A DNA stretch of 61,142 nt from a virus. Of the stretch, positions 6,144-13,365 are shown in pieces. The stretch covers positions 1 to 61,142 of the IMG/VR virus record IMGVR_UViG_3300032116_000194, one strand, 5' to 3'. The notes below the pieces were generated by a model. The model worked only from the letters and a program-made list of their open reading frames with translations. It was not told where the DNA came from and did no database searches. Numbering within the stretch: the first letter of the stretch is position 1; every line of letters starts with the position of its first letter. The position numbers and the translations under genes were made by a program.

Positions 6144-6229
6144 TTATTGCAATCGCACTCGGATTTCTTTGCGGGTTCTTTAACCCTTTCGCAGAATTGT
6201 TTCAAACAGAAAAACTCATTGTGGCATGA
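6140..6229 (+). CDS. Tiny hydrophobic peptide, 29 aa
   Basis: MIIAIALGFLCGFFNPFAEL followed by a short tail. ATGA overlaps on both sides. A single hydrophobic helix, the smallest member of the chain; supported mainly by coupling geometry. Confidence 0.5.
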   Translation: MIIAIALGFLCGFFNPFAELFQTEKLIVA

Positions 6230-6411
6230 AAAAACTCAAATTTTTAATTGCCGTTATAATAGGAATGATTCCAATTGGAATGCTTGCACATTTCATTTGG
6301 CATTCTTCTATGAGAGACAATGATGTTTTCTTTGTTATTATGTTGGTTTTAGTTGTCAAATTTATTTCGGCTCCAATTACATCCTTCATCTTTAACAAAC
6401 TTCCCCTCTAG
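6226..6411 (+). CDS. Small membrane protein, 61 aa
   Basis: Last gene of the coupled chain. Two hydrophobic helices (LKFLIAVIIGMIPIGMLAHF and FVIMLVLVVKFISAPI). Starts in an ATGA overlap and ends TAG, after which the strand logic changes (a leftward gene follows). Confidence 0.65.
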   Translation: MKKLKFLIAVIIGMIPIGMLAHFIWHSSMRDNDVFFVIMLVLVVKFISAPITSFIFNKLPL

Positions 6412-6445
6412 ATATAGGTATCCCCTGTCCCACTTTCAGGGACTC

Positions 6446-6622
6446 TTAAGGGTAAGCCTTATCTTCTTTCACAACTACAACTTGATCCTCCTTGTCCGGG
6501 GTACATCTACAGCAGTGCAACGAAAACCTCGTTACAATCGTAATACTCTTTATCGTTAGAGCAACAACGCCACGATTAGTAAGTTTCCTTACGACACGTA
6601 CCTGGTTGGCTTCATGGGTCAT
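6446..6622 (-). CDS. Leftward small protein, 58 aa, under a Bacteroidetes-type promoter
   Basis: The only credible leftward gene in the left 35 kb. The product MTHEANQVRVVRKLTNRGV... is basic, with a CCRC cluster (RFSLHCCRCTPDKED) and an acidic tail. It is preceded on its own strand by a structured leader of about 160 nt and a near-consensus host promoter (6789-6819). A possible TTG start lies two codons upstream. Divergent position and a host-type promoter suggest an immediate-early or regulatory role; this is inference. Alternatively the transcript is a noncoding RNA and the reading frame is fortuitous. Confidence 0.45.
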   Translation of the reverse strand: MTHEANQVRVVRKLTNRGVVALTIKSITIVTRFSLHCCRCTPDKEDQVVVVKEDKAYP

Positions 6623-6783
6623 ACCCAAGCTAATTGTAACTCACTGTAGGCTGTATGTAGTTTAGTTTCGTATCTATCGGAGAAAACCCTCAATTCAGAG
6701 GTAATCCGACTTCTAACCCCCCTCTTGACCTTACCGAAGGGTGATGTAGGGGTGAACTAGGATTTCCAACGTCCTAGTAATAC
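6623..6783 (-). promoter_or_regulatory. Structured 5' leader of the leftward gene
   Basis: Read leftward from a start site near 6783. A perfect 7-bp hairpin (TCCTAGT 6772-6778 with ACTAGGA 6756-6762) lies at the 5' end, followed by a C-rich/G-rich segment (6715-6755) and further short stems. No gene is seen on either strand here. Confidence 0.45.
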
Positions 6784-6788
6784 AGGCG

Positions 6789-6819
6789 CAAAGATACAAA
6801 ATTAAAATACAAAAAGCAA
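6789..6819 (-). promoter_or_regulatory. Bacteroidetes-type promoter, leftward
   Basis: On the minus strand TATCTTTG (6796 to 6789) matches the TAnnTTTG -7 box. TTG at 6819-6817 (also TTTG at 6813-6810) provides the -33 element at a 20-nt spacing. The surroundings are very AT-rich. Confidence 0.65.
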
Positions 6820-6838
6820 GTTTTTTGTCAACTTTTTT

Positions 6839-6855
6839 AACAAAATTCTAAGCCA
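6839..6855 (+). repeat. AACAAAATTCTAAG start-context repeat, copy 1
   Basis: The 14-mer AACAAAATTCTAAG at 6839-6852 is repeated exactly at 6988-7001. In both places it ends 3 nt before an ATG. It is a longer version of the CTAA-N3-ATG context. Confidence 0.65.
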
Positions 6856-7017
6856 ATGGATAAAATTTCCATAACTAAAGAGCAGTACTTTGCTATCTAC
6901 GCAGATGCTATAGTGACTGCAGTTGGAATTGCTTGGTTTGTAATTGTACTTTACAGTAACTACCAGCACGTATTTTCTCACGTCTTTAACAAAATTCTAA
7001 GAAGATGCAAGAAATAA
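6856..7017 (+). CDS. Tiny membrane protein, 53 aa
   Basis: MDKISITKEQYFAIYADAIV... with one transmembrane helix (IVTAVGIAWFVIVLY) and a basic tail (NKILRRCKK). Its last 30 nt contain the second copy of the 14-nt start-context repeat and the start of the next gene, so the two are coupled. Confidence 0.65.
   Translation: MDKISITKEQYFAIYADAIVTAVGIAWFVIVLYSNYQHVFSHVFNKILRRCKK
6988..7004 (+). repeat. AACAAAATTCTAAG start-context repeat, copy 2
   Basis: Exact copy of 6839-6852 at 6988-7001, embedded in the end of the upstream gene and again 3 nt before an ATG (7005). Confidence 0.65.
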
Positions 7018-7310
7018 ATCTCACTGAGGAAGAATTCATGATTCTTTCTATCGGCGCGGTAGTAATTGCGATACTCATATCAGCAATGCTATCAAAGAAA
7101 AGCAAAGCTCTTCCGGAACCGACGTTTACCGATGCAATGCAACGGGTAAGAGACAAAGTTCTTTCACTACTTGAGCTCCCCGAACGCGACTACCCGAACG
7201 CCTATGAACAGTTCAAAATTCTCTTTGACGAGTATCAAGAACTCAAGAAAATGCGCGAAAGAGCGCAAAACACATGGTCCAAGAACGGTAAACAGCCCGA
7301 TGAAAATTAG
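7005..7310 (+). CDS. Membrane-anchored protein with helical tail, 101 aa
   Basis: One N-terminal helix (MILSIGAVVIAILISAML) follows an acidic start (LTEEE). A charged helical domain follows (FKILFDEYQELKKMRERAQ). It lies between tiny membrane proteins and upstream of the anchored glucosaminidase, an arrangement reminiscent of a holin/spanin region. Function not assigned. Stop TAG overlaps the next ATG. Confidence 0.7.
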   Translation: MQEINLTEEEFMILSIGAVVIAILISAMLSKKSKALPEPTFTDAMQRVRDKVLSLLELPERDYPNAYEQFKILFDEYQELKKMRERAQNTWSKNGKQPDEN

Positions 7311-7470
7311 GTTGTTGCCCACACTATTTCTCCCCTACAATACAGTACCGTTCCTGTATTGGGTTTTAGTAGTAGTGGGCTTTTTAATTTCACCAATAAA
7401 AAACTCGCCGTATGTCAATACAAAAATGGCAACCCCCTGTGGTGCAAAAAACGGTTACGAAAGAACCTAA
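7300..7470 (+). CDS. Small membrane protein, 56 aa
   Basis: ATG 7300 sits within the last codons of the preceding gene. The product has a hydrophobic helix (FLYWVLVVVGFLISPI) and a short polar end. It overlaps the glucosaminidase gene by 59 nt in another frame. Plausible holin-type partner by location only. Confidence 0.5.
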   Translation: MKIRLLPTLFLPYNTVPFLYWVLVVVGFLISPIKNSPYVNTKMATPCGAKNGYERT

Positions 7471-8236
7471 AACATCAGCCAGCAGCGCCATAGCATTTTG
7501 CATGGTTATAACTCTGGCAGTCCTCATTATGCGGACAGAACCCAAATCAAAAGAGAACACCGAAATTCCAGCTGAAGCACTGGATTCTCTGGAAAAAACA
7601 GTTCCTCCACTTGTGGAATCTGTAATCCCTGTTCAGGAAGAAGTTGTGGAGCCCAAAACAATTCCAAGGGCAGAAGCATCTGTCAGCAGAAAGCTCAAAC
7701 CTGCCGAAAAAGGCCGCATTGTTTATAAAAAACCTCCTAAGGTTATAAAAAGAACAATAGAGGTCTTTTCTGCCGGTAAGCCGAATTTTTTGTTACTCCC
7801 AAAACAAGCAAGACCGGCTGCATTCATCAAATACGCTCTGCCTTTTGCAAAGAAAATTCAAGAAGATTATGGTATTCCCATAGCTATTTCTGTAGGGCAA
7901 GCGCTTTTGGAATCTGGATCCGGAACAAACAAACTGTCGCAATTCCACAACTATTTTGCGATGAAATGTTTTGGAAAAAGATGTCAGAAAGGTCACTGCA
8001 TACAACATCCAGATGATCACAAAAACGACAGATTCTACCGGTATCAAACCGCCCAAGCTGCGTTTACTGCTTACGCTGAACTTCTATCTGGCAAAAGATA
8101 CGGGTCTCTAAAGAAGCACGGAAACGATTACAAAAAATGGGCTTATGGGTTGAAGCGTTGCCGTTATGCTACAGCGCCTCATTATGCTCAAACCCTCATC
8201 TCTATTATAGAGAAGCACAACTTGGATCAATATTGA
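7412..8236 (+). CDS. Membrane-anchored glucosaminidase (endolysin-like), 274 aa
   Basis: Predicted to cleave the glycan strand of peptidoglycan. An N-terminal hydrophobic segment (SSAIAFCMVITLAVLIM, about residues 24-40) could be an anchor or signal-arrest sequence. A proline- and glutamate-rich linker follows to about residue 110, then a FlgJ/LytG-like glucosaminidase domain from about residue 130. The family's catalytic Glu fits ALLESGSG (about residue 167), followed by the typical FAMKCFG. It stops at TGA and is followed by a terminator. It lies after a run of small membrane proteins, consistent with a lysis cassette. Domain call confident; timing inferred. Confidence 0.85.
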   Translation: MSIQKWQPPVVQKTVTKEPKTSASSAIAFCMVITLAVLIMRTEPKSKENTEIPAEALDSLEKTVPPLVESVIPVQEEVVEPKTIPRAEASVSRKLKPAEKGRIVYKKPPKVIKRTIEVFSAGKPNFLLLPKQARPAAFIKYALPFAKKIQEDYGIPIAISVGQALLESGSGTNKLSQFHNYFAMKCFGKRCQKGHCIQHPDDHKNDRFYRYQTAQAAFTAYAELLSGKRYGSLKKHGNDYKKWAYGLKRCRYATAPHYAQTLISIIEKHNLDQY

Positions 8237-8242
8237 GTTCAC

Positions 8243-8265
8243 GGGGGGATTTATTCCCCCCTTAT
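8243..8265 (+). terminator. Intrinsic terminator
   Basis: GGGGGG-atttatt-CCCCCC followed by TTATAAAAT. It separates the lysin gene from the MoxR/VWA operon. Confidence 0.75.
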
Positions 8266-8276
8266 AAAATCAAAAA

Positions 8277-9314
8277 ATGTCAGTAGACGAACTAATCAGT
8301 GCTCTTATAGAGCGTTACCCAAATGTACCGGAGACAGTTGAAGCTGTTTCTGTGTCTTTGGTTAACCACAAGAACTGTATTCTATACGGTCTTGGCGGTC
8401 ACGCTAAATCAGGTCTAATAGAAGAGGCAATAAAAATACTCAAAGGTGAGGAATTCTATCATACAGAAGTTTTCCTTCACGCCTGTTCATCAGAGTCTTC
8501 TAGTGACCATTTTATTGGTTACGCAGACGCTAAGGCGTACAGAGAGACAGGCATAAAGACCTACATAACAAATAATATCATGTATAATTTCAAAATAGTC
8601 GTTCTCGAGGAGGGCCTTGACCTTCCAGAAGATTTTCCTCCCGGTATGCGCGATCCCCTTACGCGTAAACAATACTGTAACGGATTTACGTGTGTACCAT
8701 CCAGAATGGAAAGCTTGTTTATCTGCACCAATGTAGACCCACACGTGTGGGCAAAGACAGATTCACAAAAAGCTTTTATAGACCGCTTTCACTACGTAGT
8801 TAAGTCCGAATGGAATAACTACGAAGCAGAGTCATTCGATAGAATGTTTGCTTCTATGGGCATAGCTGATGCTCAAGCAAAGCTGGTATCTACATTTGCT
8901 GCTTTCGTGAATTCTACTGGCTTTATGTCACCTCGTAGCGCTGTACGATTTTACCAAGCCTATAAAGAGCTTGGAAACTCAGCATATCTGAAGAACTTCA
9001 ACGGTATCTCTTCAGATCTCCACGCTAAATTCGTCGAGATGGAGAAAATGATGCCGTATCTGGAAACTCTGCAAAAGATACTCACAAATCTGTCTGAAGC
9101 AGAGAGTATGGAGCGCACAATGAGAACGCAAAGCGATTGCATGCAGGCCATCCAGAAATTCAATACCGCAAACGTGCTGCTAACCACTATCAGAGACGTT
9201 CCGTTTACCGGCGAGTACACAAATCAACTCGAGTTGGCAAGCGAAAGATTATCCCAGATCTCCCAAAGACTCACCCAAAAGTTAACAACTCTCCCAAATG
9301 CACCCATCCTTTAG
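8277..9314 (+). CDS. MoxR-type AAA+ ATPase, 345 aa
   Basis: A chaperone-like AAA+ ATPase. Walker A is GLGGHAKSG (about residues 40-48), close to the MoxR pattern. Walker B is IVVLEEG (about 106-112), with Glu in place of the usual Asp. Sensor 1 is FICTNVDP (about 147-154). The next gene encodes a VWA protein and overlaps it by 17 nt. MoxR-VWA pairs are an established two-component remodelling module in which the ATPase acts on a VWA-bound client. The C-terminal 100 residues are helical. The client in this phage is unknown. Confidence 0.85.
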   Translation: MSVDELISALIERYPNVPETVEAVSVSLVNHKNCILYGLGGHAKSGLIEEAIKILKGEEFYHTEVFLHACSSESSSDHFIGYADAKAYRETGIKTYITNNIMYNFKIVVLEEGLDLPEDFPPGMRDPLTRKQYCNGFTCVPSRMESLFICTNVDPHVWAKTDSQKAFIDRFHYVVKSEWNNYEAESFDRMFASMGIADAQAKLVSTFAAFVNSTGFMSPRSAVRFYQAYKELGNSAYLKNFNGISSDLHAKFVEMEKMMPYLETLQKILTNLSEAESMERTMRTQSDCMQAIQKFNTANVLLTTIRDVPFTGEYTNQLELASERLSQISQRLTQKLTTLPNAPIL

Positions 9315-10452
9315 TGGAAATGCTGCTGATTTATATAATAAGTACAATATAGACCATTTTCAAAAGGAAGAATTCGATAACTTTTTGGACGTAATGAGCC
9401 ATTTAGTTTTCGAGAATCCCAAAAAAGCTATAACCAAGTTTGAAGGGAACAAAAAAAGCAAAGAAATTCTCGCTGACTTACTGCCAATGCTTAAAAACAA
9501 TGGCATGACTTTTGATAAGAAAGCGAAATTTGCTCTTAAATATATTGCTTCTAATACCGCTAATCAGCATAAAGTAAAAATGAAATCTAATAAAGTCTCT
9601 GAAGAAATAGATGGATTTGATAAGCAAGAGGGCGAAGACAATCCGGGTGGAAAATCCGGTGGAGCTCCTCTTGGCAGATTCTTTGAAGGCAACAGAGCTA
9701 ATGTAGGTAGACCTAAAAGCTATTTTTCAGATATCCCCAAAATCGTGGATAACTTTAAGTTCCTTGATTTTATTAAGGGTTCTGTAAATAGTGATCTTAT
9801 AGAAGGCAAGCCTAAAGTAAAGTATAAAAAGCGAAAGTATAAAAAAGATAAAGACATTGACTATATAACTGACGAAGACTTTGCGTTAGAGGACGATCTA
9901 TTTTTCTTAAATTTGATCGACAAGACGCTTAGAGTAAAGCTTCCGATGAAAATAAGTAAATGCAAGAGAGACCTAATCGTCCTTATAGACGACTCAGGCT
10001 CAATGTCAGTCGCTTATGTTGTTGAAAAAGTGCTTAGCATTTTGAATGCAATGTTCGACGAAGTCCTTAAAGGAAACGTACGTTTGTTGGTTGCACCGTT
10101 CGAGGAGACTCGGGATACTTTATTTGAAGTGCACGACTCTAAGTCAGTCGAGTTCTTTAAAGATGCCTTTAGAACTGGTTGTGGTGGTACTACTGATTTG
10201 GATTCAATTCTAAGTGAGTTAAGTTCCTCCATAAAATCAGGCGTGGTTGATGGCATTACCCTATCTCCAGAGACTAACGTTTTAATAATCAACGATGGTC
10301 AAGATTACGTGTCCCCAAGAAAAATGCCAGTGACTATTCACTGCTACTGCTTAGGTCTAGCAAACTATGACCTTAAATCTCTTTGTGAGAGCAGCGGTGG
10401 TGAGTACATTACTGTTGATGTACTGGATCCAGACGAAGATGATGATTATTGA
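9298..10452 (+). CDS. VWA-domain protein, MoxR partner, 384 aa
   Basis: The C-terminal half is a von Willebrand A domain with an intact metal-ion-dependent adhesion site: DDSGS (about residues 230-234), a Thr in GGTTDLDS (about 298), and Asp in INDGQD (about 332). The N-terminal half is lysine-rich and helical, with a glycine-rich linker (NPGGKSGGAPLG). It overlaps the MoxR gene by 17 nt, so the pair is almost certainly coexpressed. It stops at TGA, overlapping the next ATG by 14 nt. Probable role: adaptor that presents a substrate to the MoxR ATPase. Confidence 0.85.
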   Translation: MHPSFSGNAADLYNKYNIDHFQKEEFDNFLDVMSHLVFENPKKAITKFEGNKKSKEILADLLPMLKNNGMTFDKKAKFALKYIASNTANQHKVKMKSNKVSEEIDGFDKQEGEDNPGGKSGGAPLGRFFEGNRANVGRPKSYFSDIPKIVDNFKFLDFIKGSVNSDLIEGKPKVKYKKRKYKKDKDIDYITDEDFALEDDLFFLNLIDKTLRVKLPMKISKCKRDLIVLIDDSGSMSVAYVVEKVLSILNAMFDEVLKGNVRLLVAPFEETRDTLFEVHDSKSVEFFKDAFRTGCGGTTDLDSILSELSSSIKSGVVDGITLSPETNVLIINDGQDYVSPRKMPVTIHCYCLGLANYDLKSLCESSGGEYITVDVLDPDEDDDY

Positions 10453-11482
10453 TCTACATACCTATTTCGGGGCATTTAATCCCGAAGATAAACCCAGGCC
10501 CGGATTCAGAATTCGGGATGGAACTCTAATAGTTTTAACTCATTCTAAACCCAAAAACAAACTCTTTTCTCTAATCCCAGCTACAAACATCTTTTCCGAG
10601 CACTTTAAATGTAAGTACGATTACGTTTATATGTGTTTAGCGGACAATCAGTGCGCTAAAAGGTACAACAATGTACCCGGAGGAAAAATATTCTTTTCTT
10701 CACACCAAAACTTTCTTTCAGAAATGGCATTTATCAATGGCATTATCCCAACAATGACTGACGCTGACTTTGGACTCGGCGCAACTACAACTATCACCCC
10801 TGATGAGATCGTCTTGGCGATTCTTACGCCGGAGGATGAGCAAACTCCTCGAGAAAAGGAGATCATCACCGCGCTGAAGAACCGTGACGGTGAGAACTTC
10901 GGCAACAACATCCGCGCTGTCCAAGAGGCGCAGATCCTCGAGAAGCTCGTCCAACTCAATGTTACCGGCACACCAACTTTCCCTGCGCTCCAGACAGAAC
11001 TGGATGAGGTGATCACCATGCTCAACGCCAAGTCTCAAGACGATGTCGCTATTGGCGTGATGGGTCTGAACCTCAACATGGAGGTTCAGCAGGATGTACC
11101 TGTTGATCCCGCTGAAGTCGTGGAAGTCCTGAACGATCGGATTGCAGAAGGTGCCATTTCGGCAACCACCGAAGTAGAAGTACCCGTATCCGAAGTGGAG
11201 GAAATCGAACAAATGCCGCTGCCTGTGAATGACGCTGCTGCTGATTCCCTGCAAGTATCTGCAACTGTTGCTCCCGGCCACGTCAGCTTCCCTGCAAATA
11301 CCCTTGCCGATACTCTTACTAAGGTCGGCAAGATCAGTACTGCAGCAAGAGATCTGGCAGCAGAAGCCGATAACTTGAAAAACGACCTTCTCGAAGCCAC
11401 CGTCAACGCTCTTCAAGCAATGACCGTTGATCCTCGTGAAACAACAGTGGATGCTGAAATCGCTGAGACCACTCAGCTGTAA
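10439..11482 (+). CDS. Hypothetical protein with acidic repetitive tail, 347 aa
   Basis: Third gene of the MoxR-VWA cluster. Start ATG 10439 overlaps the VWA stop. Residues 1-100 are AT-rich in codons and contain Cys (FKCKYDYVYMCLADNQCAKR). From about residue 105 codon use becomes markedly GC-rich, and the protein turns acidic and Ala/Val/Glu-rich (EVEVPVSEVEEIEQMPLPV). The change suggests a fusion or recombination joint. No family recognised. It may be the client or scaffold of the MoxR-VWA pair, by context only. Confidence 0.7.
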   Translation: MMIIDLHTYFGAFNPEDKPRPGFRIRDGTLIVLTHSKPKNKLFSLIPATNIFSEHFKCKYDYVYMCLADNQCAKRYNNVPGGKIFFSSHQNFLSEMAFINGIIPTMTDADFGLGATTTITPDEIVLAILTPEDEQTPREKEIITALKNRDGENFGNNIRAVQEAQILEKLVQLNVTGTPTFPALQTELDEVITMLNAKSQDDVAIGVMGLNLNMEVQQDVPVDPAEVVEVLNDRIAEGAISATTEVEVPVSEVEEIEQMPLPVNDAAADSLQVSATVAPGHVSFPANTLADTLTKVGKISTAARDLAAEADNLKNDLLEATVNALQAMTVDPRETTVDAEIAETTQL

Positions 11483-11510
11483 CTTCAGCCCAAGTCCGGC
11501 AAGTTCCTAA

Positions 11511-11563
11511 ACAATTTTCTAACTAGGGGGAGGGGAAACTCTCCCCCACAATTTTCTAACACC
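11511..11563 (+). promoter_or_regulatory. Terminator flanked by direct repeats carrying the start context
   Basis: ACAATTTTCTAAC occurs at 11511-11523 and again at 11548-11560. Between them GGGGGAG (11526-11532)/CTCCCCC (11541-11547) forms a hairpin followed by ACAATTTT. The second repeat ends 3 nt before ATG 11564. Confidence 0.6.
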
Positions 11564-12220
11564 ATGGTTCACCTTCCTTCTATCGAATATCCACCGGTAA
11601 TGATAAACGGTCAAAAGTATTACGTACCCAGTGCGGCTCTTTTGACGCTATCAAAAAATCAGGTTCCTCAAGCGAAACTAAAGCTTGTGCCTGAGAAGCG
11701 CCCAATAGAACGCCCGGAGTTTGCGAATGTATTTCTTGACCAGATCCAAAGAATTGTCATCGGTCAGCAAGCAAGCGCGATAAAAGAAGAAATGTCCGAA
11801 TACCCCAATTTTACCATACACGAGAACATCTGTCTCACGGGTCAAATAACCCAGAACAAAGACGGGCAGTTCATTTTCGCCAATGATATACAGGTCCATC
11901 CCAGAGCATACCTGGCTGGTGTACCTATTTCGTCTGGCGGAAAAGAGAATATGCTGTACGTTCTCATCGAGAGCCAGAAAGTACGTCTGGTTATTGACGA
12001 AAGAGGAAAACTGATGAATCCCAGAAGCGCTCCAATCCCTCTCAGGATGGCCGACCTTATCCAGAAACTCAAAGACACGCACGATTCTGAAGTGAAAGAT
12101 GTCTCCTATGGGCAGGGTACAAACAGAGCTATCATACTTCCGAGGATGGAGAATGGCTTCAACTACTTTATCGCCAACCAACTCGAAGATCTGTTCGGGG
12201 TAAATGAAATCAGGTTATGA
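11564..12220 (+). CDS. Hypothetical protein, 218 aa
   Basis: Unrecognised soluble protein, mixed alpha/beta (MVHLPSIEYPPVMINGQKYY...), with a proline-rich linker (KLVPEKRPIERPEF) near residue 45-60. It ends in ATGA, so its TGA stop and the next start share bases. Probably in one operon with the gene at 12217 and downstream of the MoxR-VWA module. Confidence 0.7.
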   Translation: MVHLPSIEYPPVMINGQKYYVPSAALLTLSKNQVPQAKLKLVPEKRPIERPEFANVFLDQIQRIVIGQQASAIKEEMSEYPNFTIHENICLTGQITQNKDGQFIFANDIQVHPRAYLAGVPISSGGKENMLYVLIESQKVRLVIDERGKLMNPRSAPIPLRMADLIQKLKDTHDSEVKDVSYGQGTNRAIILPRMENGFNYFIANQLEDLFGVNEIRL

Positions 12221-12777
12221 TCAGATCATACACACCCGTTAAAGGCGGAATGATGTTGATTGAACTCTTCCCGTCGAGAATAGAAATTTCTCTGGAAATC
12301 AGGTTGAACAAAGCGCAATTATCCGCCCTGAATTCGCAGCAAAAAGTCAAGCTAGAGGCGGATTTGAGGCAGAATATCAAACTATTCTGTCATTACCCAA
12401 CAGACTTGCTTCGATTTGACCTGAATAAGTACGACGGCAGACGTTCGGGCAGTATCATAATAATATGCAGACTCTTTTATGAAGAGATGCATACTTATGG
12501 ACTCGCTCTTATGAGAATTCAACGCGGCATATCAGACGTCGCAAAAAGAATCAAGGATGCAATACGCACTGAAACTGGTGGTATTCAGTTTTCTCGTAAT
12601 CCTTCTCCTACCCGAAAAAGAGTTCGAGCTAGTGTCGCAGCTAGTAAAGAACTTATTAGGGAGAGTGGTAAGCAGAAGCGAGACATTGGTGTACTCACCA
12701 GAGAAATCGAAAGACTCACTAAGCGTCGACAAACCTCTAGAGCCGATAACGCTCCAAAAGGTAAAAAACGCGATTGA
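12217..12777 (+). CDS. Hypothetical protein with basic tail, 186 aa
   Basis: Unrecognised. The first 110 residues look like a compact domain (MIRSYTPVKGGMMLIELFPS...). The last 75 residues are very basic (SPTRKRVRASVAASKEL, ERLTKRRQTSR) and overlap the next gene out of frame for 221 nt. The tail may be a genuine nucleic-acid-binding extension or a by-product of the overlap. Stop TGA. Confidence 0.65.
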   Translation: MIRSYTPVKGGMMLIELFPSRIEISLEIRLNKAQLSALNSQQKVKLEADLRQNIKLFCHYPTDLLRFDLNKYDGRRSGSIIIICRLFYEEMHTYGLALMRIQRGISDVAKRIKDAIRTETGGIQFSRNPSPTRKRVRASVAASKELIRESGKQKRDIGVLTREIERLTKRRQTSRADNAPKGKKRD

Positions 12778-13156
12778 CGACGCGAACATAAAGTTCAAGT
12801 GGGTAGTACTGGCACAAGCAGTTCATGAGACTGACAACTTTAATAGCAACATATTTAAGCAGAATAAAAACTGTTTTGGTATGAAAGTCTCCCAAAGAGG
12901 TTATGCGCTTAAAGAAAAAAACGGTCATGCTGCTTACAGTGATGTGAAAGAGTCAATATTAGATTACGGCGCTTATCAACGTTGTATTCTGCATCTTGCC
13001 TCAAAACGTGGTTTGAAAATCGAAACGGAAGAGCAGTATTTGTGGTTACTAAACAACTTACCTTTTGGCCCTAACTCTAGGTATGCCGAAGATGAGGAGT
13101 ACACACAAAGAGTGCGCTTTCACATGGAGAAGTTAAAAAAATCGGTATCTTGGTAG
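12557..13156 (+). CDS. Second glucosaminidase-like protein, 199 aa
   Basis: A membrane-targeted muralytic candidate. The N-terminus is hydrophobic (LKLVVFSFLVILLLPE), consistent with a signal or anchor. The C-terminal domain matches the FlgJ/LytG glucosaminidase pattern: WVVLAQAVHETDNF (catalytic Glu candidate near residue 94), NCFGMK, and YSDVKESILDYG. The first 221 nt overlap the upstream gene in another frame, which is unusual for a domain-bearing gene. With the 7.4-kb enzyme this makes two related wall hydrolases in the window, possibly one for entry and one for lysis. Confidence 0.75.
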   Translation: MQYALKLVVFSFLVILLLPEKEFELVSQLVKNLLGRVVSRSETLVYSPEKSKDSLSVDKPLEPITLQKVKNAIDDANIKFKWVVLAQAVHETDNFNSNIFKQNKNCFGMKVSQRGYALKEKNGHAAYSDVKESILDYGAYQRCILHLASKRGLKIETEEQYLWLLNNLPFGPNSRYAEDEEYTQRVRFHMEKLKKSVSW

Positions 13157-13345
13157 AAATTCCCACTATCTCGATACTTTGTGCTAATTGGGAATTTTCC
13201 TTGGGGCGGTCTAGGAGCCTTCTGAAGCCCGCGCGAAGGGGGGAATGGTTTCTTGGTTGGGGTCATACCTCTTCCTGTGGAATCTAGTACCCTAAGTAGT
13301 CAGGTGTGAGGTACCCACTCCACAAGGCCGCCTCTTGGTTTTTTA
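13157..13345 (+). ncRNA. Structured leader or small RNA ahead of the membrane AAA+ gene
   Basis: AAATTCCC (13157-13164)/GGGAATTT (13190-13197) forms a terminator-like hairpin. After it, GGCGGTCT (13205-13212) pairs AGGCCGCC (13325-13332), enclosing about 110 nt. Inside are TGTGGA (13276-13281)/TCCACA (13319-13324) and, nested within it, GTACC (13287-13291)/GGTAC (13310-13314). A T6 run follows the outer stem. The multibranched closed form resembles a riboswitch or attenuator, but no known class is recognised. Confidence 0.55.
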
Positions 13346-13365
13346 AAACTTAAAACAACTCAAAA

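Noticed and set aside
6353-6559. Rightward 68-aa frame in the 6.4-kb region
   Set aside because: It runs antisense to a leader and gene with a clear promoter and has no plausible start context or conserved-looking sequence.
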